Shown piece by piece: positions 1 through 7,685 of a stretch of 64,000 bases of DNA (its first letter is position 1; every line of letters begins with the position of its first letter). The stretch is taken from contig NZ_CP113975.1 of assembly GCF_026870155.1 (NCBI RefSeq), positions 4,650,001-4,714,000 of the forward strand. Reading direction: 5' to 3'. Under the pieces are notes generated by a model, which saw only the letters and a list, made by a program, of their open reading frames with translations, did no database searches and was not told where the DNA came from. The DNA comes from Flavobacterium marginilacus (GTDB lineage Bacteria > Bacteroidota > Bacteroidia > Flavobacteriales > Flavobacteriaceae). Position numbers and translations under genes: made by a program.

Positions 1-129
1 TCCATTATCCCCATCAATCCCAATAATAATTTTAAAACTATCCGTTACAGTCAAGTCAATTAAAAAAATAGATGGTTTTTCCAGAAGAACCTCTTCTAAT
101 ACCTGCTTTACTTTCTCTTTAAATGTCAT
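1..129 (-). CDS. rimP: Ribosome maturation factor RimP, N-terminal part (runs off the left edge)
   Basis: The first 43 codons of a gene that continues beyond base 1. Translation begins [20 protein letters not shown] and continues into [20 protein letters not shown], the N-terminal domain of RimP, which helps late maturation of the 30S subunit. The start is an ATG at 129-127 with no in-frame alternative nearby. In most bacteria rimP leads the rimP-nusA-infB operon; those genes would lie outside the window. A hairpin with a T-tract lies just upstream and may control the operon. Assignment rests on the N-terminal segment only. Confidence 0.8.
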   Translation of the reverse strand, partial: MTFKEKVKQVLEEVLLEKPSIFLIDLTVTDSFKIIIGIDGDNG

Positions 130-142
130 ATCTTTATAAAAA

Positions 143-162
143 GAGGGGACGTTAGTCCCCTC
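143..162 (-). promoter_or_regulatory. Terminator-like hairpin in the rimP leader
   Basis: Perfect 8-bp inverted repeat GAGGGGAC-TAAC-GTCCCCTC (gene strand) followed at once by TTTTT and, about 13 bases later, the rimP ATG. It has the form of an intrinsic terminator but sits between a promoter-like box and the start codon, so it may act as an attenuator or a 5' structural element. Confidence 0.6.
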
Positions 163-190
163 ATTATTTAAACTTTACTAAATAACGGTG

Positions 191-216
191 CAAATATAGT
201 GTTTTTTTTAAATCAA
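191..216 (-). promoter_or_regulatory. Probable rimP promoter
   Basis: TATATTTG (198-191, minus strand) matches the Bacteroidota -7 box TAnnTTTG. A TTG at 216-214 lies only 15 bases upstream, closer than the usual 17-23, so the -33 assignment is weak. Confidence 0.5.
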
Positions 217-221
217 AAAAA

Positions 222-252
222 TTGATTACTATTAAAAAATAATATATCTTTA
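222..252 (+). promoter_or_regulatory. Possible promoter of the universal stress protein gene
   Basis: TTG at 222-224, 20-base spacer, TATCTTTA at 245-252 (one mismatch to TAnnTTTG). It lies about 48 bases upstream of the ATG. Confidence 0.4.
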
Positions 253-299
253 ATCTATCAATTAACAAATAATTTATACTTAAACAAACCCCAATTACA

Positions 300-1127
300 A
301 TGAAAAAAATTCTTATCCCAACTGATTTTTCAAAATATGCTGATGAAGCTATAGAAGTTGGCGCACAAATTGCAAAAAAAAACAACAGCGAAATTGTCTT
401 AATTCACATGCTGGAACTACCTACACACATGAATGACGCCATATCCGGCGAAACAAGCATCCCGGAAATTATGCTATTCAAACGCAAAGCAGAAGAAACT
501 CTAAAAAGCATAAAAAACCGTCCATATCTAGACGGAATAGCAGTAACCGAAGTAGTTAGACTCGATGGTGCTTACAAAGGAATCAACAACTACATTAAAC
601 AAAACAGCGATTTTGACTTAATTGTAATGGGATCTCACGGAGCAACCGGTCTTAATGAAATCTTAGTAGGTTCTAATACCGAAAAAGTCGTAAGACAATC
701 TGAAGTTCCAGTTTTAGTAATCAAAAACAAACTAGAAAACTTCAAAGCAGCAAACATCATTTTCGCTTCAGATTTCTCTAACGAAATCAAAAAACCTTTC
801 AAAAAGGTTATTGAATTTGCTAAAATATTTGAAGCAAAATTAAACCTTGTAATGATCTGCACTCCAAACAGCTTCAAAAGCACTTCGGCTGCACGCAAAA
901 TCATAAACGAATTCGTTGCTGAATTTGATATGCCAGAGTATACTTTTGAAACATACAACGAAAGCAACATTGAAAAAGGAATCATAAATTACTCTAATGA
1001 AAACAATGGAGACATAATTGCTTTCTGCACACACGGAAGAACTGCATTAAACCATTTCTTCACTGGAAGCATTTCTGAAGATCTAGTAAATCACTCTCAA
1101 AAGCCAGTATTAACTTTTAGAGTATAA
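300..1127 (+). CDS. Tandem-domain universal stress protein
   Basis: A 275-residue cytoplasmic protein made of two UspA domains (about 1-145 and 150-275). The first domain carries the full nucleotide-binding signature G-x2-G-x9-G-S (GSHGATGLNEILVGS). The second has the same motif with its first Gly replaced by Cys (CTHGRTALNHFFTGS), so its ATP binding may be weakened. UspA proteins bind ATP or AMP and support survival under starvation and stress; the target here is unknown. The gene stands alone, with its own promoter-like sequence and a strong terminator. Family assignment is secure. Confidence 0.9.
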   Translation: MKKILIPTDFSKYADEAIEVGAQIAKKNNSEIVLIHMLELPTHMNDAISGETSIPEIMLFKRKAEETLKSIKNRPYLDGIAVTEVVRLDGAYKGINNYIKQNSDFDLIVMGSHGATGLNEILVGSNTEKVVRQSEVPVLVIKNKLENFKAANIIFASDFSNEIKKPFKKVIEFAKIFEAKLNLVMICTPNSFKSTSAARKIINEFVAEFDMPEYTFETYNESNIEKGIINYSNENNGDIIAFCTHGRTALNHFFTGSISEDLVNHSQKPVLTFRV

Positions 1128-1138
1128 TTTTAAAAAAG

Positions 1139-1167
1139 AAAGCCTCTCCAAAAAAAAGAGAGGCTTT
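1139..1167 (+). terminator. Terminator of the usp gene
   Basis: Stem AAAGCCTCTC / GAGAGGCTTT with a 9-base A-rich loop, 12 bases after the stop codon. The stem is nearly identical to the hairpin at 1207-1230. Confidence 0.8.
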
Positions 1168-1206
1168 ACTTTTCAAACGCATACAGTTTAAAATTATTTC
1201 ATAAAA

Positions 1207-1230
1207 AAAGCCTCTCGATTGAGAGGCTTT
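1207..1230 (-). terminator. Terminator of tRNA-Gln (works in both directions)
   Basis: Stem AAAGCCTCTC, loop GATT, stem GAGAGGCTTT, flanked by A and T runs. It begins six bases past the tRNA 3' end on the minus strand. Confidence 0.8.
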
Positions 1231-1235
1231 TTTTG

Positions 1236-1306
1236 TTGGTCTACTAGGACTCGAACCTAGAAAGACTGCACCAAAAACAGTTGTGTTACCATTACACCAT
1301 AGACCA
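1236..1306 (-). tRNA. tRNA-Gln (anticodon TTG)
   Basis: On the minus strand the cloverleaf is complete: acceptor TGGTCTA / TAGACCA with discriminator A, T-arm CTAGG-TTCGAGT-CCTAG, anticodon stem ACTGT / GCAGT with loop TTTTGGT, giving anticodon TTG. CCA is not encoded. It has its own near-consensus promoter and a terminator, so it is a single-gene unit. Confidence 0.93.
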
Positions 1307-1338
1307 GCTTTACTGCGAGCATTTCTGCTTAGCGAGTG

Positions 1339-1369
1339 CAAATTTAGAACAAATTCCTAGTTGTGCAAA
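1339..1369 (-). promoter_or_regulatory. Promoter of tRNA-Gln
   Basis: TTTG (1369-1366), 19-base spacer, TAAATTTG (1346-1339) on the minus strand: an exact match to the Bacteroidota -33/-7 pattern, placed correctly for the tRNA. Confidence 0.8.
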
Positions 1370-1569
1370 CTTTTTTTGCCTTTTTCTTTAAAAAAATCGA
1401 AACAAATTTCAATTTAAAAATCAAAATATGATTAAAACATTGAATTACAAAGCATTTACCAAAATGATTATTTTCAATAAAATTATAATAATGCGACTTC
1501 ACTTTAAAAAAAAAAACATTTTCTTTGTATCACTTTTTAAAACATGTAAAAAAAACAGAAGACGAGTAT

Positions 1570-4500
1570 ATGACATCATTCAATTTCAACAAATGGAATA
1601 CCATTACAGGTTGGTTTGCCTTTTCAATCGCTTTAATAACTTATACGCTTACTGTTGAGCCTACCATGAGCTTTTGGGATTGTGGAGAATATATTGCTAC
1701 TGCTGCAAAACTAGAGGTTGGGCATCCGCCAGGAGCACCTTTGTTCCAAATGATTGGTGCTTTCTTTGCAATGTTTGCTTTAGACAAAGAACATATTGCA
1801 TTGATGGTAAACATGACATCTGTATTTTCAAGTGCTTTCACCATATTATTTATGTTTTGGTCATCAACTATAATTTTGAAAAAAGTTATAAGTCAGTATA
1901 CCGAAATAAACAGCAGTAATGCTATTGTAATACTTGGAAGTTCTTTAGTAGGTTCGCTTGCTTATACTTTTTCGGACAGTTTTTGGTTTAATGCAGTAGA
2001 AGCTGAAGTTTATGCAATGGCCAGTTTATTAATTTCTCTGCTTTTATGGCTAGGATTACGCTGGGAACAGGATATGGATACTCCTAGAGGTCATAAATGG
2101 TTATTGTTAATTTCGCTTGTAGTTGGATTATCATTTGGAGTGCACTTCATGGCCTTGTTAACTATTCCTGCTATTGGATTTTTATATTATTTTAAAAACT
2201 ACAAAGTAGTAACAGTAAAAAATTTCATAATTGCCAACATTGTAGTTGTTTCTGTTTTACTTTTCATCTTCAAATTATTATTACCTTTAACAATGGCTTT
2301 CTTTGGTAAAACCGAAGTCTTCATGGTTAATTCAATGGGACTGCCTTTTAACTCAGGAACTATTTTTGTAACACTGCTTCTAATAGCTTTCTTCTATTTT
2401 GGATTGAATTATACCCGCAGTAAAGGATTAGTACACTATAACACTCTTATTCTTTGTATTCTTTTCATTCTTATAGGATTTTCAACATGGCTGATGTTGC
2501 CAATTCGTGCCAATTCTGAAACTGTCATCAATGAAAACAAACCATCTGATGCTGCCGAAGTTTTAGCATATTACAACAGAGAGCAATACGGAGTTAACCC
2601 ATTATTTTATGGTCCTCAATACACCGAGGCTTTTACAGGATTAGACCCTGAAACTCCATATTTAGACAAAGCTCCTAACTACGAGAGAGATTACAAAACC
2701 GGCAAATATGTTATTGTAAACAATTACAAGAATGCCGAACAAAATTCAGACAACAGCCAAAAAACCATTCTTCCAAGAATGTGGAGCACAGAACATATTG
2801 AAAACTATATTAACTTCACACATCCGCCGGCATTTAGAATAAATCCAAACCATGATTATGATGAAGATCTTGTAAAATATGGATTGGATCCAAGCAAATT
2901 AAGTGAAGAAGATTACAACAAAGCAGTTGCACAATTAAAAAATGAAACTGAAAAAACGGTATCTGAGTTCAGACAGGCTTATGCTCAAAAACAAATTGAC
3001 AATGAAGGATATGTTGCTTTTCTAAAACACTATAGCGACTATTTAATTATAGAAAAACCAACCACTGCAGACAACTTCAGCTTTATGTTCGAATACCAAT
3101 TTGGATACATGTACTGGAGGTATTTAATGTGGAATTTTGTTGGAAGACAAAACGACGAACAGGGCAGATATGACTATCTTGACGGAAACTGGATAAGCGG
3201 TATTCCATTTGTAGACAATTTACACTTAGTTTCTCAAGACAATTTACCAAAAGATACTTTAAACAATAAAGGAAGAAACGTATATTTCTTTTTACCATTT
3301 ATACTTGGGTTAATTGGAATTATGCATCATGCGAGCAAAGACAGAAAAAGCTTTTATGTTTTATTAGCACTTTTCCTTTTTATGGGAATTGCGTTAAAAA
3401 TATACCTGAACGAAAGACCATTTGAACCGCGCGAAAGAGACTATGCCTTAGTAGGATCATTTTACGTATTTGCCATTTGGATAGGTTTTGGCGTATATTC
3501 ATTATATGAAAGTTTTCAAAAATACCTTTCTCCAAAAATTGCAGGTCCTGTATTCATAGGAGCTTCATTATTGGCAGCACCAGTATTAATGGCTTATCAA
3601 AACTGGGATGATCACGACCGTTCAGGGAAATACACAGCAACCGCTATGGCAAAAGCCTATTTAGAATCATGTGATCCAAATGCTATTTTATTTACCATTG
3701 GAGATAACGACACATTTCCTCTTTGGTATGCTCAGGAAATAGAAGGCATCCGTACCGATATTAAAATTGTAAATACAAGTTTATTTATGACAGATTGGTA
3801 CATTGATCAAATGAAGAGAAAAGCATATCAATCCAATGCTCTGCCAATTTCATTTACACATAATGAATATGTGGGAGATAAACTTGACTATGTAGCACAT
3901 ATTCAAAAAACCGAAAGCCGCTGGGATTTACCCGCTTTTATAAAATTCATAAAAGACCCTAGATCTACTGTAGAAATGCAAAATGGACAAACCATACATT
4001 TTTATCCGACTAATAAAATCAGAATTCCTATTAATAAAGCCAACATTATAAAGAACAAAATTGTCAATCCAAAATTATACGATTCAATTGTTCCTTATAT
4101 TGATATTGATATAAAAGGAAGTGCCATCTACAAAAACAGACTGATGATGCTTGACCTTATCAACAACAACAACTGGAAAAGACCTGTTTATTTTAGCGGA
4201 GGCGCATTTGATGCAGAAGATTATTTATGGATGAAAGATTATCTTCAATTAGAAGGTATGGTTTATAAATTAGTTCCAATAAAAACAGCATTCACTGAAG
4301 ATTCTGGTCAAATGGATATGGGACGAATTGACACTGAAAACATGTATGCCAAAGTAATGGCGTGGGATTGGGGGAACAGCGACAGTGACAAAATATATCA
4401 TGATCCAGAAACGCGCAGAGAAAGTCTTACTTACCGAATGAATTTGGCCCGATTGATGAAACAGCTGATCGCTGAAGGAAAAATTGACAAAGCCAAAAAA

Positions 4501-4845
4501 ATCATTGAGTTAGCAATGACAAAAATGCCTTTGGAAAAATTTGGATATTACTCCTTAGTTGAACCATTTGCTAAAGGTTACTATGATGTTGGAGAAAAGG
4601 CTAAAGCACATGATTTATTAGAAAAATTGATAAACAAATATCGCGAAAACCTTAATTATTATGCAAAATTAGCTCCTTCAGAACAATCTGATGTAAGTAT
4701 TGAAATCATTACCGACATAGAGCGTTACAGAAGCTTATTAACAGTTATGCAGGAAAGTAAAGATCAGGCATATTACAATTCAAGCAAAAAAACATTTAAC
4801 ACTTATATTGAAATATTTGCCCGATTTGGACGCAAAAAAGAATAG
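1570..4845 (+). CDS. DUF2723 (GT117-type) multi-pass membrane protein, probable protein O-glycosyltransferase
   Basis: About 1,091 residues from the ATG at 1570 (MTSFNFNKWN); an in-frame upstream start at 1525 would add 15 residues that look unlike the family. The N-terminal half has about ten hydrophobic segments. The first loop carries PTMSFWDCGEYI and VGHPPGAPLFQM, the acidic and HPPG signatures of DUF2723. The C-terminal third is soluble and helical. DUF2723 includes human TMEM260, an O-mannosyltransferase (CAZy GT117, GT-C fold). Bacteroidota O-glycosylate many exported proteins, so a similar role in the inner membrane is a reasonable inference. It is a lone gene with its own terminator. 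Confidence 0.8.
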   Translation: MTSFNFNKWNTITGWFAFSIALITYTLTVEPTMSFWDCGEYIATAAKLEVGHPPGAPLFQMIGAFFAMFALDKEHIALMVNMTSVFSSAFTILFMFWSSTIILKKVISQYTEINSSNAIVILGSSLVGSLAYTFSDSFWFNAVEAEVYAMASLLISLLLWLGLRWEQDMDTPRGHKWLLLISLVVGLSFGVHFMALLTIPAIGFLYYFKNYKVVTVKNFIIANIVVVSVLLFIFKLLLPLTMAFFGKTEVFMVNSMGLPFNSGTIFVTLLLIAFFYFGLNYTRSKGLVHYNTLILCILFILIGFSTWLMLPIRANSETVINENKPSDAAEVLAYYNREQYGVNPLFYGPQYTEAFTGLDPETPYLDKAPNYERDYKTGKYVIVNNYKNAEQNSDNSQKTILPRMWSTEHIENYINFTHPPAFRINPNHDYDEDLVKYGLDPSKLSEEDYNKAVAQLKNETEKTVSEFRQAYAQKQIDNEGYVAFLKHYSDYLIIEKPTTADNFSFMFEYQFGYMYWRYLMWNFVGRQNDEQGRYDYLDGNWISGIPFVDNLHLVSQDNLPKDTLNNKGRNVYFFLPFILGLIGIMHHASKDRKSFYVLLALFLFMGIALKIYLNERPFEPRERDYALVGSFYVFAIWIGFGVYSLYESFQKYLSPKIAGPVFIGASLLAAPVLMAYQNWDDHDRSGKYTATAMAKAYLESCDPNAILFTIGDNDTFPLWYAQEIEGIRTDIKIVNTSLFMTDWYIDQMKRKAYQSNALPISFTHNEYVGDKLDYVAHIQKTESRWDLPAFIKFIKDPRSTVEMQNGQTIHFYPTNKIRIPINKANIIKNKIVNPKLYDSIVPYIDIDIKGSAIYKNRLMMLDLINNNNWKRPVYFSGGAFDAEDYLWMKDYLQLEGMVYKLVPIKTAFTEDSGQMDMGRIDTENMYAKVMAWDWGNSDSDKIYHDPETRRESLTYRMNLARLMKQLIAEGKIDKAKKIIELAMTKMPLEKFGYYSLVEPFAKGYYDVGEKAKAHDLLEKLINKYRENLNYYAKLAPSEQSDVSIEIITDIERYRSLLTVMQESKDQAYYNSSKKTFNTYIEIFARFGRKKE

Positions 4846-4872
4846 CTATCTGATATAAATCAAAAACAATTA

Positions 4873-4910
4873 AAATGTAGTGCAACTAAAAAAGGCACTA
4901 CATTTTTTTT
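4873..4910 (+). terminator. Terminator after the DUF2723 gene
   Basis: Stem AAATGTAGTGC / GCACTACATTT, 11-base loop, followed by a T run; 28 bases after the stop codon. Confidence 0.8.
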
Positions 4911-4943
4911 GCTTAAAATTGAATTTAATTGTACTATTGGATT

Positions 4944-5582
4944 ATGAAATTCTATTGGATTAAGACAAATACGTTTATAAAAAAAATATTCTCCAATTTT
5001 ACATGGGATATTCCCAATGCAGAGAATAAAATCTACCTCACTTTTGACGACGGGCCAACTCCTGAAGTAACTGAATGGGTTTTGGAAGAACTAAAAAAGC
5101 ATCAGGCAAAAGCAACATTTTTTTGCATTGGAAAGAATATAGAAAACAGCCCAGGTTTATTTCAAAAAGTAATCAATGAAGGTCATGCAATAGGAAATCA
5201 CACTTTTAATCATTTTAATGGCTGGAAAACAAGTTCTAATGATTATGTAAAAAACACTTTCCTATGCCAAGCTGAAATCAACAGATTAAACACAGCAAAC
5301 AACAAGCTGTTTCGTCCGCCATACGGCAAAATAAAAAAATCACAATCTAAAGAATTGCGAAGACTGGGTTACAAAATAATCATGTGGAATGTCCTCAGTG
5401 CCGATTTTGACCAAACCATAACACCAGAAAAATGTCTTGAAAACGTACTCAAAAATACTGTTTCGGGAAGTATAATTATTTTCCACGACAGTGTAAAAGC
5501 TTATAAAAATCTGGAATATGTACTCCCTCGGTCATTACAAATCCTAAAAGAAAGAGGTTTTACATTTGACACAATCCATTAA
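4944..5582 (+). CDS. Polysaccharide deacetylase (NodB/CE4 family)
   Basis: A 212-residue protein that is almost entirely a NodB homology domain. All CE4 motifs are visible: TFDDGP (catalytic base Asp and metal Asp), HTFNH (zinc histidines), RPPYG, the W-x-x-LSADFD segment, and IIFHDS. These enzymes remove N-acetyl groups from peptidoglycan or other amino-sugar polymers. There is no clear signal peptide, though the first 30 residues are basic and mildly hydrophobic. ATG 4944 was chosen over an in-frame TTG at 4929. It ends 14 bases from a convergent gene. Confidence 0.88.
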   Translation: MKFYWIKTNTFIKKIFSNFTWDIPNAENKIYLTFDDGPTPEVTEWVLEELKKHQAKATFFCIGKNIENSPGLFQKVINEGHAIGNHTFNHFNGWKTSSNDYVKNTFLCQAEINRLNTANNKLFRPPYGKIKKSQSKELRRLGYKIIMWNVLSADFDQTITPEKCLENVLKNTVSGSIIIFHDSVKAYKNLEYVLPRSLQILKERGFTFDTIH

Positions 5583-5596
5583 AAAACAAGGATTAT

Positions 5597-5893
5597 CTAC
5601 AATTGTTCTTGTACAATTCCAATTAAAGTATTGGCATCAAGCTCGCCGGATTGTCTCCATATCATCATTCCTTCTTTATATATCATCAAGGTAGGCAAGC
5701 CTTTAATACGCAGTGCTTCGGCCAATTCTTGATTTTTATCTACATCTATCATGATAACTTTTACTTTATCTCCAAGCGCAGCTGCTACATCTTTTATTAC
5801 AGGATGCATCGAAAGTGATGGTTCGTTCCAATCTGTGTAAAAATCTATCAACACAGGAACTTGTACATTTATAAGTTCTCCAAATTTTGACAT
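5597..5893 (-). CDS. Thioredoxin-fold protein without catalytic cysteines
   Basis: A 98-residue protein with the whole thioredoxin layout: VPVLIDFYTDW, the active-site helix, VKVIMIDVDKNQELAEALRIKG, and the cis-proline loop GLPTLMIYK. Where WCGPC should be, it reads WNEPS, so both redox cysteines are gone, and no cysteine occurs anywhere in the protein. It cannot be a dithiol oxidoreductase and may act as a binding or chaperone module. It follows the metallophosphoesterase gene by 73 bases on the same strand and could be cotranscribed with it. No signal peptide. Confidence 0.85.
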   Translation of the reverse strand: MSKFGELINVQVPVLIDFYTDWNEPSLSMHPVIKDVAAALGDKVKVIMIDVDKNQELAEALRIKGLPTLMIYKEGMMIWRQSGELDANTLIGIVQEQL

Positions 5894-5966
5894 AAAACCA
5901 AAATGTTAAATTTCTATTAGTTCCAAAAAGAGATATTTAGGTTACAAATTTAGCATTTTAAACCAA

Positions 5967-7202
5967 TTATGCTAATTTTTCTCCTTTTATTAGTTGAATA
6001 ACTGTAATCTCAGGCATAATCCCCACTCTGCCAGGATATGCATGAAAACCAAAACCTCTGTTTACATAAACGTATCTCCCTAAGTTTTCATATAATCCTG
6101 CCCATTGCTTATACACATATTGTGCCAGACTCCATTTGAAAACACCTGGAATTTCAATACCAAACTGCATTCCATGCGTATGACCGGACAATGTTAACTG
6201 AAAATGCTTATCATCATGCTGCACCACTTCGTTCCAGTGGCTTGGGTCATGGCTCATTAAAATTTTAAAATCCTCTTTGGTTAAATGCTGCGAAGCTTTC
6301 TTTAAATCTCCTGCCTGTTTAAAATTTCTGCCCCAGTTTTCTACTCCTACCAATGCAATTTTTTCTCCGTCTTTTTCAATAAAAGTATGCTCATTCAATA
6401 ACAGCTGAAAACCAATATCTCCATACAATTTTTTGATTCCTTCAAAGTTTTCATCTTTAGCTTTCTGCGAAGGCCAGGTCACGTATTCTCCATAATCGTG
6501 GTTCCCAAGCACCGAAAATTTGCCATATTTATGCTCCTTAATTCTGTTGAAAGTCTCAATCCAAGGATGCATTTCTTTGGCATGCGTATTAACGATATCT
6601 CCTGTAAACAAAATCAAATCCGAATTCTGTTCATTAACCAAATCAATTGCGTAACTGATTTTCTCAGGATTATCAAAACTGCCGCTGTGCACATCAGAAA
6701 TTTGAGTTATTGTAAAACCATCAAAAGCATCTGGCAGATCAGGGAAATGCACCGCTTGCTTTATGACTTTAAAATTATATTTCCCTTCAAATATTCCATA
6801 AATCAGCGACAGAAAAGGAATAGCTGCTAGGCCTAAACCAATTTGGCTTACAAATTTACGTCTCGAAGGCAAAAAATCAGCTTTGTTGTTATTATCGATA
6901 AAATAATTAACTGCACCTGCTGCTATACGAAACACATCTTCGCCCAAAAGAATAATCATTGTTACAATTTTTGGAACATAAACCAAAAGCAGCAGTCCCA
7001 TGGTAAACATAGTCTGCTTAGTCTGCCCGACCGAACGGTCAAACTGTGTAAAAGAATAAAGGATAAAAGCAAAAAGAAGAAAACTTATTACTTGATAAGA
7101 AATCAGCATCCATCGCATCTTAATCAAAGTTTTGACAGCTTGGAATGCATAAAGCTCAATAATAAAAAGAACAGCTCCGAAAAAAAATAAACGTAGAATC
7201 AT
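5967..7202 (-). CDS. Membrane-anchored metallophosphoesterase (calcineurin-like)
   Basis: A 411-residue protein from the ATG at 7202 (an in-frame non-ATG start lies 30 bases upstream). The N-terminal 160 residues hold about four hydrophobic segments. The C-terminal domain has every metal-binding motif of the family: DVHSGS, GDIVNTH, GNHDYG, SHDPSHW and GHTHGMQ. It resembles YkuE-type phosphoesterases, whose substrates are often cell-envelope or lipid phosphates; the substrate here is not predictable. The membrane part should place the catalytic domain at the membrane surface. Confidence 0.87.
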   Translation of the reverse strand: MILRLFFFGAVLFIIELYAFQAVKTLIKMRWMLISYQVISFLLFAFILYSFTQFDRSVGQTKQTMFTMGLLLLVYVPKIVTMIILLGEDVFRIAAGAVNYFIDNNNKADFLPSRRKFVSQIGLGLAAIPFLSLIYGIFEGKYNFKVIKQAVHFPDLPDAFDGFTITQISDVHSGSFDNPEKISYAIDLVNEQNSDLILFTGDIVNTHAKEMHPWIETFNRIKEHKYGKFSVLGNHDYGEYVTWPSQKAKDENFEGIKKLYGDIGFQLLLNEHTFIEKDGEKIALVGVENWGRNFKQAGDLKKASQHLTKEDFKILMSHDPSHWNEVVQHDDKHFQLTLSGHTHGMQFGIEIPGVFKWSLAQYVYKQWAGLYENLGRYVYVNRGFGFHAYPGRVGIMPEITVIQLIKGEKLA

Positions 7203-7281
7203 TATTTTAAAAAATTTTACACAAAGTAACAACTAATGAAAACGTTAAGGTTTTATATTATCATAATTTTAACGCAAAAAA

Positions 7282-7305
7282 AGGGAGTAAATTTCTTTAT
7301 CCCCC
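7282..7305 (-). terminator. Possible terminator downstream of the small exported protein gene
   Basis: Imperfect stem GGG..TAAA / TTTA..CCC followed on the minus strand by a TTTTTTT run, 76 bases after the stop codon. Confidence 0.4.
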
Positions 7306-7380
7306 TCTTTCCGTCTATTAAAACCAACTTTTAATGCTTTTTTAGTCAATGACCTAATAAACCACTGACTGAAAAAACAA

Positions 7381-7578
7381 TTATTTTTTTGCAGTTGTAG
7401 TTTCGGCAGCTGTAGTTTTAGCAGCTTCAGCTTTGTGAGCTTTTTTGGTTTCTTTTTTAGCTTCTTTTTTAACCGCTTTTGTTTCTTTAGCCGGAGTAGT
7501 TTGAGCTGGTGCAGTTTGTGCACTTACCATAACTGTTGTTCCTAAAGCTACTGCCAATACCATCAATAATTTTTTCAT
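7381..7578 (-). CDS. Small exported Lys/Ala/Thr-rich protein (Asr-like composition), paralogue 1
   Basis: A 65-residue product: signal peptide MKKLLMVLAVALGTTVMVSA, then about 45 residues of Ala, Lys, Thr and Glu with no predicted fold. A second protein of the same design is encoded at 10032-10223, and the two genes bracket a two-component system. Their promoters share a direct-repeat operator and the sequence around the transcription start. In composition it resembles enterobacterial Asr, a basic periplasmic acid-shock protein under the RstA regulator; homology is not shown. A longer overlapping frame (7269-7523) lacks a signal peptide and was not chosen. Confidence 0.75.
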   Translation of the reverse strand: MKKLLMVLAVALGTTVMVSAQTAPAQTTPAKETKAVKKEAKKETKKAHKAEAAKTTAAETTTAKK

Positions 7579-7623
7579 GATCTTAAATTTTTAAAATTGT
7601 TAATTCGTTTATTAATTATAGGT

Positions 7624-7658
7624 CAAAGCTATGCATGCTAGATGAAGATTAGATGAAG
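7624..7658 (-). promoter_or_regulatory. Promoter with CTTCAT direct repeats (predicted response-regulator site), copy 1
   Basis: On the minus strand: CTTCAT (7658-7653), five bases, CTTCAT (7647-7642), ten bases, then TAGCTTTG (7631-7624), a perfect -7 box. The repeats have an 11-bp period and replace the -33 element, the arrangement of PhoB/OmpR-family activator sites. The same layout recurs at 10264-10298. Confidence 0.7.
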
Positions 7659-7685
7659 TTTTGACCTGTCTGAAAAAATTAACAT

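Noticed and set aside
1117..1341. Open frame on the minus strand across the tRNA-Gln gene
   Set aside because: It is only the translated tRNA and its terminators.
4908..4939. Promoter TTTG-N20-TACTATTG for the deacetylase gene
   Set aside because: One mismatch in the -7 box and it would place the transcription start at or past the ATG.
7269..7523. 84-codon frame rich in Lys/Leu overlapping the small exported protein gene
   Set aside because: It is the frame-shifted reading of a Lys/Ala repeat region and lacks a signal peptide; the 7381-7578 frame has one and a matching paralogue.
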